A model generated the notes under the pieces. The model made no database searches, was not told where the DNA came from, and was given only the letters and a program-made list of their open reading frames with translations. A stretch of 64,000 nt of DNA, from NCBI GenBank assembly GCA_963726335.1, contig CAVSCD010000012.1, forward strand, positions 310,001 through 374,000. The letters are read 5' to 3'. Within the stretch, counting starts at the first letter, position 1. Each line of letters starts with the position of its first letter. The DNA comes from CAVSCD01 sp963726335. GTDB lineage: Bacteria > Acidobacteriota > Aminicenantia > Aminicenantales > UBA8522. The position numbers and the translations under genes were made by a program. Of this stretch, positions 26,947 to 35,372 are shown one piece after another.

Positions 26947-29722
26947 CTAGCCGCAGGCCCCCGAACTCAGATCCTTTTTCAGGAGTATCCGCCCGCCGGA
27001 TTCGATGATCAGGGTTAGCGGGCGGGCGGCGCCGAGGCCATCGATCTCGGCGCTGAACGGCCGGTCGGGGGACATGGCGGTGTGCGTTTCCCAGAGGACG
27101 CGGTCTCCGGAGATTAGCCGGAGCGTCAGGCCGCCGAACTCACGTGCGGGGCAAATCAACAGACGGCCGCGCTCCGCAACAGCCCTGTCCGCTTCCGTCC
27201 TGCTTCTGCCGTCGGGCTTGCCCGCGCCCACTCCGCGTACACATCGGATGGCGAAATCCCTGTCCGCCGTCGTTAACCCGCCCGTAAGCTGGAACGGCAT
27301 CATCCATTCCGTCCACTCGATCGTCTCTCCCGGCGCGAGCGGGCGCTCCTCGTCCGGGAATGTCTTCGACGTGCCGCCCCACATCTCGGCGTAACCCCGG
27401 CTGGGCGCGCCGCTCCCCATGGGGATGTGATGAGGCGGCCGGGGGTGATACCCGTAGGTCCAGACGTCGAGGCCCGGGTTGAGGGCTTTATCGAAGATCC
27501 GGACGACTCCCTCCTCCTCGTCGTGGGAATAGGCCCCGAAAAAGCCTTCCCGCAGGCCGTCCGCCATCAGGTCGCCCATGCCCTTGTCCCAGCCCTTGAT
27601 GAAGCGGAGCGGGCTGGTGGCCCAGCGCTGCGGGCTCGGGCCGAGGGCCGCCTGGTACTTTCCGGGAATGATGATCTGGTCCGTCGGGATGATGAGCTCG
27701 GTGCCGTCCGTGAGCTCGTTCCAGCCGCCGGGGGTCCACATCGGATTGATCCAGTGCGCGTATGATGCGGATTTTGTCCGTGGGGTTCGTGATGCGGACG
27801 CGGGCCTCGAACCCGGCGTATCCCGGCGCGACCGAGATATCGATCTCCTCGCGAAGGCCCGTCTTGGGTTCGATAACAGACAGGCGGACGGCTTTTCGGC
27901 GGCGCCGGCGTCGAGGACCGCGGAAGTCCACGGCTCCGCCCAGGTCGTGCCGTGCTCGTCGCCCGGGAGGGTGAACTCCGCGCCGCCGATCCAGATCCAC
28001 CAGCCGGGCTCGTTCGAGGCCGCTCCGACCGTCACGATATCGTTCCGCCAGAAGACCTCGTGGCCGGTGGGCTTGTAGACAAGCGAATAGAGCCGGCCCA
28101 TGTCGGGGAGGAGCGTGAGCCTGATGTATTCGTTCTCCATGACGATCGCCCGGTGCGGCTTGTCGATGATGCGGTCGGCGCGCACTTTGGCGAGGTCGAG
28201 ATGCGGATAGGGATCGCCGGGCGTTTTGAACAGCGCCGGCTCGTAATCCACCTGGGGGATGAGCGAGCCGGGATTCGCCGAGACTCAGCTCGGGGAGAGC
28301 GGATGCGCGGAAAGCGGCGGCCGGCCAGGCGGCGTAATAAATGGCGACTTTGCCGGCGCTTCCCCGCGGGTTCCCCCGCCACATGGCCTCGAGGCAGCCG
28401 CTCGCGTCGAGGAGCTTGACGTTAGCGTAGCCTGTTCCCTCGTCGAGGATCTCCTCGGCCCAAAGGTTCGCGCCGCGCGACCAGCCGTGCCACAGGCGCC
28501 CCACCGTCGTCTCGCCGGTCTTGCGCGCCGCGGCGGCTTCGGAGGTCGAAGCGAACAGGTGGACAGTTTCACCGGCGAAAACCGCGGTCGGGTGAGTCAA
28601 GTGCCGCCCCGCGAGGGCGGGGGTCGCGATGTCGCGCGACCTCCAGCCGCCGTCCTCCGCCCAGGTCCACTCCTGGAGCCGGCCGGGGAGGCGGCCGATC
28701 TCGGCCTGAACCTCGCGAAGCGTCAGGCCCGGGGCCGGGCGGCGCTCCGACCAGGCGCAGAAAACGTGCGGCCGGTTCGCCCCATCCAGCGCGATGTCCA
28801 CGGACCAGGGGATGTCGTAGGGCTCCGCGCGATCGAACAGGACGTCGATCGCCGTATCCGGAAAGGGGAGGGGGAGCGATGTCCCGTCGGCCTTCGTCCA
28901 CGTCGCGCCGCCGTCGAGCGAGCGGATGTACCATGGCCGGATGCGGTAGCCGTAATTCTCCTTGGGCCAGGCCAGTCCATAGGACTCGGGCTCGCCATAG
29001 AAATGGCCGACGACATGAAGGCTCTGGCTGCCGGGCTCGTTCCCCAGGGCGATGCCCATGATATAAAAACCCTTGTTGTCGGTCGTCGAAGCGATGTGAA
29101 CCGGCGGGTCCCAGGGGCCGCCGGCGGGGCGCGACCGCATCTCGAGGTTGACCCACTCGCGGCGATAGAAGACGTAGAGCCGGTCCGCCCGGTCGATGAC
29201 CATCATGGCGTAGGTGCCCTCGGGCGAGATGGTTTCGGGCGGGGTCCAGGCCGACGCGTCGGCGGGGCGGACGGTGCGCGTATAGACGACGCGGCCGTGA
29301 CCGCCGGTCACGCAGTGGAGGACGCCGCGCGAGTCGGCGGCCAGGGCCATGATGCTGTGGTCGTCGGTCCCGGAGGCGACCTCGCGGACCGAACCCAGGC
29401 CGCGGCTCCGGTGATCATAAGCGCGGACGCGGATGTGCCAGGCGTTTTCGACGAGCTCGGACCAGCCGATGAACGACGTGTCGCCCGCCCGCACAATCCG
29501 GCGGGCGCCGAAGCTCTCGTTCCTGAGGTCTTCGCCGGCGGCGATCTCCAGGCGGACGAAGTCCTCGGCGCGCGGAGAATATGCGGGAGCGGCCGCGGCG
29601 GCCGTGGCCGCGGCCGTCGACGCGGAAGAGGAGGGCGGTGCGGGCGACCGGCGACAGACCGTAAAAGCCAGGACAAAGGCCCCGATGATGGCGATCCGTG
29701 CCAACGTCCTATTTCTTTTCAT
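26947..29722 (-). CDS. lipoprotein with BNR/sialidase-like propeller and DUF5107-like domain, frameshifted
   Basis: The start ATG 29722 gives a lipoprotein-like signal (RIAIIGAFVLAFTVC). Residues ~40-480 show β-propeller-type repeats, including an Asp-box (SLDGGATW) and SRGVLHCVTGGHGRVVY, RLYVFYRREWVN. From ~28270 the sequence passes to another frame: PQVDYEPALF, ENEYIRLTLLPDMGRLYSLV and GWWIWIGGAEFTLPGDEHG, a DUF5107-type carbohydrate-active β-sandwich. Further shifts occur near 27894 (one A missing from an A-run) and 27763 (one base extra). I read one ~920-residue gene rather than two, because no start signals lie at the junction. Expected role: extracellular glycan processing. Confidence 0.72.
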
Positions 29723-29777
29723 GGCGGAATTATATACCAGAAGCGGAGCGGTTGGCGTCCCTGCCTTATCTATCGTA

Positions 29778-29836
29778 GAAATTCTGGGGACACGATCTGA
29801 AATCAAGAGATTTTACTCATGCCCCCGAATTTTCCG
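29778..29836. repeat. REP-like hairpin element
   Basis: GAAATTC/GAATTTTC outer arms, GGGG/CCCC inner arms and a GAAATC-AAGA-GATTTT centre parallel the element at 26099-26156. It lies between the divergent BNR lipoprotein and MFS genes. Confidence 0.65.
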
Positions 29837-29890
29837 GTCCCGGATTATTGCGCCGGAGACCGCCGATTCTATAGAATGTCTCGAATTGCC

Positions 29891-31351
29891 ATGAACAACG
29901 CGAATCAGCGGATGAAGAAGATGCCGAATGCCGACAACCGGACGCAGCTTGGGGTGGAGGTCGGCCGGCAGACGCAGCGGGCGGCCACCATCATCGCCGG
30001 GCTGGCCTCGTTCCTGGCGCCGTTCATGGGCTCGTCGATCAACATCGCCCTGCCCTCGATCGGCCGCCAGTTCCACGCCGACGCGGTGACCCTCTCCTGG
30101 GTCGCGACCGGGTATCTTCTGGCCGCCGCCGTTTTCCTTGTCCCGTTCGGCCGCCTGGCGGACATCATCGGCCGGAAGAAGATCTTCGTTTCCGGCATCA
30201 TCATTTACTCGCTGTCGACGGTCCTGTCGGCGGCCGCGCCGTCGATGGCCGCGTTGATCGCGTTCCGGCTGATCGAGGGGACGGGTGCGGCGATGATCTT
30301 CGGCACGGGGATCGCCATCCTGACTTCGGTCTACCCGCCCGGAGAGCGCGGCCGGGCCCTGGGCATCAACACCGCCGCGACATATTTCGGTCTTTCACTG
30401 GGGCCGATATTCGGCGGCTTTCTCATCCATAACCTTGGCTGGCGGAGCATTTTCCTGGTCAACATCCCGTTCTGCATGCTGATCGTCTACCTCGTGACTC
30501 GCCGGCTCCACGGGGAATGGGCCGAGGCCGCGGGAGAGAAGTTCGACCTCGGCGGCGCTCTCTTCTACGGACTGGCCCTCGTCGGCGTGATGCTCGGGTT
30601 CTCGCGGCTGCCGCGGCCGCCGGGCATCGGCCTTCTCGGCGGCGGGATCGCGCTCGCCGGCGCGTTCGCCTTCCGTGAGAACAGGACGCCGAGCCCGGTC
30701 CTCGACCTCGGGCTCTTCCGGACAAACCGTGTCTTTGCCTTCTCCAACCTGGCCGCCCTGATCAACTACATGGCGACCTTTGCTGTCGGATTTTTCCTGA
30801 GCCTCTACCTTCAGTATATCGTCGGCCTGAACGCGCAGCAGGCCGGGCTCGTCCTCATCGCCCAGCCCGCGGTGATGGCCCTGTTCTCGCCGGTCGCGGG
30901 GCGGCTTTCGGACAAGATCGAGCCGCGCTTCGTCGCCTCGACGGGGATGGCCTTCTCGGCCGCGGGGCTTTTCCTCCTGTCTTTTCTCCACGCCCATCGG
31001 CATCTGGGGTTCGTCATCGGCTGCCTGGCTATTCTCGGGTTCGGATTTGCCCTGTTCTCCTCGCCCAACGTGAACGCGGCGATGGGGGCGGTCGCGAAAA
31101 AACACTACGGGGTCGCCTCGGCGGCGCTCTCGACCATGAGGCTCGTCGGCCAGATGTTCAGCATGGGCATCGCCACGATGATCCTCGCCCTCCACGTCGG
31201 CCGGGTCCAGATCACGGCGGCCAACCAGGTGAGCTTCCTCCAGGCCGTGCGGACGGGCTTCCTGGTGTTCGCGGCGCTTTGCGTCGTCGGGATCTTCGCC
31301 TCGCTCGCGCGGGGCAACCGGGAGGCGGACGGTTCGGCCGGCAGAATGTAG
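29891..31351 (+). CDS. MFS drug exporter, DHA2 (EmrB/QacA) 14-TM type
   Basis: The ~486-residue protein has the DHA2 pattern: FMGSSINIALPSIGRQF in TM1, LSWVATGYLLAAAVFLVPFGRLADIIGRKKIF (motif A, TM2-3), FRLIEGTGAAMIFG, and motif C-like LGPIFGGFLIHNLGWRSIFLVNIP in TM5. About 14 hydrophobic segments are evident. Members export drugs or metabolites by proton antiport. ATG 29891 removes an N-terminal extension that would run through a TAGAAT hexamer (29872-29877) and the REP-like element. ATG 29876 is an alternative. The cargo is unknown. Confidence 0.88.
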   Translation: MNNANQRMKKMPNADNRTQLGVEVGRQTQRAATIIAGLASFLAPFMGSSINIALPSIGRQFHADAVTLSWVATGYLLAAAVFLVPFGRLADIIGRKKIFVSGIIIYSLSTVLSAAAPSMAALIAFRLIEGTGAAMIFGTGIAILTSVYPPGERGRALGINTAATYFGLSLGPIFGGFLIHNLGWRSIFLVNIPFCMLIVYLVTRRLHGEWAEAAGEKFDLGGALFYGLALVGVMLGFSRLPRPPGIGLLGGGIALAGAFAFRENRTPSPVLDLGLFRTNRVFAFSNLAALINYMATFAVGFFLSLYLQYIVGLNAQQAGLVLIAQPAVMALFSPVAGRLSDKIEPRFVASTGMAFSAAGLFLLSFLHAHRHLGFVIGCLAILGFGFALFSSPNVNAAMGAVAKKHYGVASAALSTMRLVGQMFSMGIATMILALHVGRVQITAANQVSFLQAVRTGFLVFAALCVVGIFASLARGNREADGSAGRM

Positions 31352-31457
31352 GCGATGACTTTGCCGCTGAAAGCCGCCTCATTTCACCCGGCCTTTCCCG
31401 CAGGATCCGGAGACACTGTGTCGTCGAAGCTACGTCACTCCGTGAGGGGCGGCGGGA

Positions 31458-31486
31458 TTGAAATTTGGCCGGGAATCGTTTAACTT
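31458..31486 (+). promoter_or_regulatory. probable promoter of the fabF-like operon
   Basis: TTGAAA (31458-31463), a 17-nt spacer and TAACTT (31481-31486), followed by ATAGGAAG and the ATG at 31503. Confidence 0.45.
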
Positions 31487-31502
31487 GATGATAGGAAGCG
31501 CA

Positions 31503-32753
31503 ATGAAAGAAAACCGTGTTGTCGTCACCGGGATGGGAGCGGTCACCTCCATCGGGACGGGTCTCGATGAGTTTTGGCAAGGGCTTGTGTCCGGGAAAAA
31601 CGGCATCTCCCGCCTGACGCATTTCGACGCCTCCGGATTTCCATCGACTATGGCCTCGGAAGTGCGGGATTTCGACCCGGGGCGGTGGCTGGACCGGAAA
31701 GCGGCGGCCCGGATGGACCGTTTCTCCCAATTCGCCGTCGCCGCGGCCGACCTGGCCATGGCCGACGCCGGCCTCCAGCGCCATTCATATTCCGAAGAGC
31801 GGGCGGGTGTCATCATCGGTTCCGGGATCGGCGGGTCGGACACCATCGAACAAGGCAACGCCAAGCTGGCCCAGAAGGGCCCCCGGGCGCTCGACCCCTT
31901 CTTCGTCACCAAGGTCCTCGTCAACATGGCGGCCTGCCTGGTCTCGATCCGGCACGGCCTGAAGGGGCCCCTGTCGGCGCCCTGCATGGCATGCTCCACG
32001 GGGGCCGTCGCCATCGGCGACGCGCTCCGGATCATCCAGCGGGGGGACGCGGACATCATGCTGGCCGGCGGGACGGAAGCCTCCATAACGCCCCTGTCCT
32101 ATGGCGGGTTTTGCGCCAATCACTCCATGTCGAGGCGAAACGAGTGTCCGGAGAAGGCTTCGCGGCCGTTCGACAAAGACAGGGACGGATTCGTCATGGG
32201 CGAGGGCGCGGGCATCGTGGTCCTGGAAAACATGGAACGCGCCCGCGCCCGCGGGGTCAGGATCCATGCCGAGCTCGCCGGCTACGGAAACGCCGCTGAA
32301 GCCTTCCATTTCACGGCGCCGGAGCCCGGCGGCCAGGGGATGGCCCGGGTGATGAGGCTGGCGCTCCGCGACGCGGGGCTCAAACCGGGGGAGATCGGCT
32401 ATCTCAATGCCCATGGCACGTCCACCGCCTTGAACGACAAGATTGAAACCGCGGCCATCATCGAGACCTTCGGGGATCACAGCCGCGTCCTCAAGGTCAA
32501 TTCGATAAAATCCATGATCGGCCATCTGCTGGCGGCGGCGGGCGCGGTGGAATTCATCTCGACGGTCATGAGCGTCTCGACGGGCATCATCCCGCCGACC
32601 ATCAATTACGAAACGCCGGATCCCGAGTGCCCCTTGGACTATACGACCCGCGGCGCGGAAAGCATCGAGCTTCGGGCGGCCATCAGCAACTCATTCGGAT
32701 TCGGCGGCGGGAACGCCTGCCTCGCCGTCAAAAAATATGGGAGTGAATCATGA
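31503..32753 (+). CDS. β-ketoacyl-ACP synthase II (FabF-like)
   Basis: The 416-residue protein is a full-length KAS I/II-type condensing enzyme: VVVTGMGAVTSIG at the N-terminus, nucleophile Cys164 in MACSTGA, His304 in NAHGTSTALND, Lys336 and His341 in KSMIGHLLAAAGAVE, and the C-terminal SNSFGFGGGNACLA. It elongates acyl-ACP with malonyl-ACP. It is in a two-gene operon with a FabK/nitronate-monooxygenase-like enzyme (ATGA overlap), away from any acpP or fabG. It may therefore be a secondary fatty-acid or polyunsaturated-lipid system rather than the housekeeping copy. Confidence 0.92.
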   Translation: MKENRVVVTGMGAVTSIGTGLDEFWQGLVSGKNGISRLTHFDASGFPSTMASEVRDFDPGRWLDRKAAARMDRFSQFAVAAADLAMADAGLQRHSYSEERAGVIIGSGIGGSDTIEQGNAKLAQKGPRALDPFFVTKVLVNMAACLVSIRHGLKGPLSAPCMACSTGAVAIGDALRIIQRGDADIMLAGGTEASITPLSYGGFCANHSMSRRNECPEKASRPFDKDRDGFVMGEGAGIVVLENMERARARGVRIHAELAGYGNAAEAFHFTAPEPGGQGMARVMRLALRDAGLKPGEIGYLNAHGTSTALNDKIETAAIIETFGDHSRVLKVNSIKSMIGHLLAAAGAVEFISTVMSVSTGIIPPTINYETPDPECPLDYTTRGAESIELRAAISNSFGFGGGNACLAVKKYGSES

Positions 32754-33817
32754 AAATCCCGGCGTTGCGAATCGGCGACATCACCGTGCCGCTGCCGATC
32801 ATCCAGGGAGGCATGGGAGTCCGGATCTCTCTGGCAGGGCTGGCCGCGGCCGTGGCGAACGAGGGGGGGATCGGGACCATCGCCTCGGTCGGGCTCGGCG
32901 ATGTCGAGGCCTCCATGGCCGATTTTGAGAAAGCCTCACGGGAGGCTCTGGCGGGCGAGATCCGAAAAGCCCACAGCCTGACCAAAGGTCCGATCGCCAT
33001 CAACGTTCTGGGCGTTTTGAGCAACGCCAAGGATCTCATCCACACCGCCGCGAAGGAAGGCATCAAGCTCATCGTTTCCGGCGCTTCCCTTCCCCTCAGG
33101 CTTCCGGAACTGGTGGGGGACCTGGGCGCCCATCTGATCCCCATCATCAGCTCCGGAAGGGCGGCCGACCTTGTCCTTCGGACCTGGGATAAGCGCTACC
33201 AACTGACGGCCGACGCGGTCGTCCTCGAGGGGCCGCTGGCGGGAGGACATCTCGGGTTTTCCATCGAGCAGCTGGCGGAGCCGGAGAAGTGGGAGCTTTC
33301 CAAGCTCCTTCCCGAAGTCCTCCAGGCCGTCGAGCCTTTCGAACAGAAATACGGGCGGAAGATCCCGGTCATCGCCGGCGGAGGGGTCTTCACGGGGACG
33401 GATATCGCCCGGCTGCTCCAGGCCGGCGCGTCGGGGGTTCAGATGGCCACCCGTTTCGTCTGCACGCTCGAATGCGACGCCTCGCAGGAGTTCAAGCAGG
33501 CCTATCTTGACGCCAAAGAAGAAGACATCGTCATCATCAAGAGCCCGGTCGGGCTGCCGGGACGGGCCATCCGGAACCCGTTCCTGCGAAAACTGGAGAA
33601 AGGCGAGAAAGAGAAGATCAACTGTTTTTACCGCTGTCTGTCCACCTGCGATGTCGCCAACGCGCGCTATTGCATCGCCCAGGCCCTGGTCAGCGCCTAT
33701 CAGGGGAATATGGAAAAAGGCCTGGTATTTTGCGGACAGAACGCCTACCGGGTGGATAAGATCGTCACGGTCCACGAGCTGATGGCCGAGCTCAAGGCGG
33801 AGATCGAAGCGTACTGA
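32750..33817 (+). CDS. FMN-dependent nitronate monooxygenase / FabK-type enoyl-ACP reductase
   Basis: The 355-residue TIM-barrel flavoprotein opens LPIIQGGMGVRISLAGLAAAVANEGGIGTI and has FMN-phosphate-binding PVIAGGGVFTGTDIARLLQAGASGVQMATRF, plus the GGHLGF catalytic-loop region. The C-terminal Cys-rich FYRCLSTCDVANARYCIAQAL and FCGQNAYRVDKI are features of the nitronate monooxygenase branch. FabK-type reductases belong to the same family, and the coupled fabF gene makes an enoyl-reductase role plausible. Sequence alone does not separate the two. Confidence 0.82.
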   Translation: MKIPALRIGDITVPLPIIQGGMGVRISLAGLAAAVANEGGIGTIASVGLGDVEASMADFEKASREALAGEIRKAHSLTKGPIAINVLGVLSNAKDLIHTAAKEGIKLIVSGASLPLRLPELVGDLGAHLIPIISSGRAADLVLRTWDKRYQLTADAVVLEGPLAGGHLGFSIEQLAEPEKWELSKLLPEVLQAVEPFEQKYGRKIPVIAGGGVFTGTDIARLLQAGASGVQMATRFVCTLECDASQEFKQAYLDAKEEDIVIIKSPVGLPGRAIRNPFLRKLEKGEKEKINCFYRCLSTCDVANARYCIAQALVSAYQGNMEKGLVFCGQNAYRVDKIVTVHELMAELKAEIEAY

Positions 33818-33864
33818 CCGGCCGCTTTCCCCTTCCCATTGAGCGCGCTCAGCGATGTGCGCAC

Positions 33865-33894
33865 TTGACACCGGGCGACGGGACTCTATTTAAT
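33865..33894 (+). promoter_or_regulatory. promoter of the C39-like peptidase operon, leaderless type
   Basis: Perfect TTGACA (33865-33870), an 18-nt spacer and TTTAAT (33889-33894). The ATG at 33901 is only 6 nt past the -10, so transcription should start at or next to the start codon. A perfect palindrome TGAGCGCGCTCA (33840-33851) lies just upstream. Confidence 0.58.
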
Positions 33895-33900
33895 ACTTGT

Positions 33901-34959
33901 ATGATGGATACGCGGGGGAGGCTCCGGGCGCGGCGGCGGACCGCGACGGGCGCGGCGGCTCGAATCGCGGCGCTTGGCCTTGTCGCCGCTCTCTCTTCGG
34001 CGTGTCTGTCACCCCTGGGGATCTATAAATATGGAAAATCCGCTCCCAAGAACGGGCATCTCATCCACAGCGTGCCGTTCGAGAAATGGCTGGCCCGGAA
34101 CTATTGCGGACCCGCCTGCCTGACCATGGTCCTCAACTATTGGGCCGGGGCCGGGAGTTTCAGCCAGCAGCGGATCGCCGCCGACATCTACGATTCCGAA
34201 AGCCAGGGGACTTACAGCTCGGAGCTGGTGCTGTATCCGCGCGGGCTGGGCTTCATGAGCCATTCTTTCAAGGGAGACCTGCCGGCTCTGAAAGCCGTCG
34301 TCCGACAGGACATCCCGGTGGTCGTCCTGACGAAACCCATCCGGCAGCTCGAAAAGGGGCATTACAGGGTCGTTGTCGGGTACGACGACGCGAAGCGGTG
34401 GGTCATCTTCCATGACCCGTATTTCGGGGGGCGCCAGGCCATGTCGTACGCGGATTTCCTGAAACTGTGGGAGCTGGGAAAGGGACTGAACGAGCTCCGG
34501 TGGGCGATGGCGCTCGTCCCCGCCGGGCGTGACTTCCCGTTCCCGGCCCTGACGGGCCAGCCCCTGACCGCGGTCAACCTGGCCACGGCCTACTACCGGA
34601 GGGCCGATTACGCGAATTCCCGGGAGCAGTGGCTGAAGGCCAGGGACGTGATGGGCGGAGACCCCTATCCGCTCTACAGCCTGGGCATGGTCAGCCTGAG
34701 GATGGGAAACGCTGCCGAGGCCGAGGCCTATGCCCTCGCGGCGCTGGAGCTCGATGATAAAAGCGCCTTTGCCCTCGACGTCCTTGGGCTGGCCTGCGCC
34801 GAACAGGGTAAGACCGCCGAAGCTCTGGCGGCCCTTTCCCGGGCGGTCATACTGGCCCCCGATAAGCTATTCATCCGTGACCATTATCTCCAAGTCAGGG
34901 CGCTTCACACGCCGAAGCTCGGGCTTGAAGATCCTCAAAAAAAAGGAGAGTCAAGATGA
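33901..34959 (+). CDS. C39-like cysteine peptidase lipoprotein with TPR tail (PA2778-like)
   Basis: The 352-residue protein has an Arg-rich N-terminus and lipobox LSSAC (~residue 35). A papain-like C39 fold follows with nucleophile Cys in NYCGPACLTMVLNYW, His in GHYRVVVGYDD and Asp in FHDPYFGG. TPR-like helices fill the C-terminal third (AVNLATAYYRRADYANSREQW, YSLGMVSLRMGNAAEAEAYA). This is the PA2778-family layout. Those genes are paired with a small exported protein with a C-terminal TM segment, and exactly such a gene overlaps the stop here by 4 nt. The peptidase should act at the envelope. The partner being its substrate is my inference. Confidence 0.83.
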   Translation: MMDTRGRLRARRRTATGAAARIAALGLVAALSSACLSPLGIYKYGKSAPKNGHLIHSVPFEKWLARNYCGPACLTMVLNYWAGAGSFSQQRIAADIYDSESQGTYSSELVLYPRGLGFMSHSFKGDLPALKAVVRQDIPVVVLTKPIRQLEKGHYRVVVGYDDAKRWVIFHDPYFGGRQAMSYADFLKLWELGKGLNELRWAMALVPAGRDFPFPALTGQPLTAVNLATAYYRRADYANSREQWLKARDVMGGDPYPLYSLGMVSLRMGNAAEAEAYALAALELDDKSAFALDVLGLACAEQGKTAEALAALSRAVILAPDKLFIRDHYLQVRALHTPKLGLEDPQKKGESR

Positions 34960-35201
34960 GCAAGAACGCAAAGATCTTCGGTCTCCTGCTCATGGTCGTG
35001 CTGGTGTCTTCGATGGCGGCGGCACAGACCGTCGCGGCGCAAGCAGCGGCAACACAGGCAGCTTCGGGGAACCAGGTGGTGGCGGGCTCGCAGGACGTGA
35101 TCACGGCCTCCGATCCGGCGGGAGGTAATCTTTCGACCAACGATATCCTCCTCATCATACTCATCGTGCTCGCGATCTTCGGCCTGGCCGCCATCCTCTA
35201 A
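34956..35201 (+). CDS. small exported protein with C-terminal TM helix (PA2779-like partner)
   Basis: The 81-residue protein has a signal peptide (KIFGLLLMVVLVSSMAAAQ), a ~35-residue Ala/Gln/Ser-rich linker, the segment SDPAGGNLSTND and a very hydrophobic C-terminal helix (ILLIILIVLAIFGLAAIL). It starts at ATG after AAAAGGAG and overlaps the C39-like gene. A Gly-Gly next to the final helix invites comparison with double-glycine cleavage sites of C39 peptidases. PA2779-family proteins occupy this position next to PA2778. It is shorter than I expect for that family. Two terminators follow. Confidence 0.72.
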   Translation: MSKNAKIFGLLLMVVLVSSMAAAQTVAAQAAATQAASGNQVVAGSQDVITASDPAGGNLSTNDILLIILIVLAIFGLAAIL

Positions 35202-35215
35202 TCGTCAGAGCTGAA

Positions 35216-35244
35216 GGGGACGCAATAGGACCGTCCCCTTTTTT
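35216..35244 (+). terminator. intrinsic terminator
   Basis: GGGGACG (35216-35222) and CGTCCCC (35232-35238) form a hairpin with a 9-nt loop, followed by a run of six T. It lies 14 nt after the small protein's stop. Confidence 0.82.
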
Positions 35245-35283
35245 CTCGTGATCTTCGGCTTGGCCGCCTCCTATTGGTCGTCA

Positions 35284-35314
35284 ACGGGAAGACGCATCTT
35301 CCCGTCGTTCTTTT
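35284..35314 (+). terminator. second intrinsic terminator
   Basis: ACGGGAAGA and TCTTCCCGT are perfect 9-bp arms around CGCA, followed by CGTTCTTTT. The T-tract runs straight into the -35 of the next gene. Confidence 0.72.
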
Positions 35315-35342
35315 GACAGCCGGAAGCGGCCTGTGCTAGAGT
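35313..35342 (+). promoter_or_regulatory. probable promoter of the M3 peptidase gene
   Basis: Perfect TTGACA (35313-35318), an 18-nt spacer and TAGAGT (35337-35342, 4/6), then CCGGAGG before the ATG at 35373. Confidence 0.45.
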
Positions 35343-35372
35343 CCCCTTTCCGCTTTCACCGGAGGATTATCC

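Noticed and set aside
28259..29800. A ~500-codon plus-strand frame opposite the BNR lipoprotein
   Set aside because: Its composition is dominated by Gly/Arg/Ala/Asp with no recognisable motif, while the minus strand encodes a signal peptide and an Asp-box.
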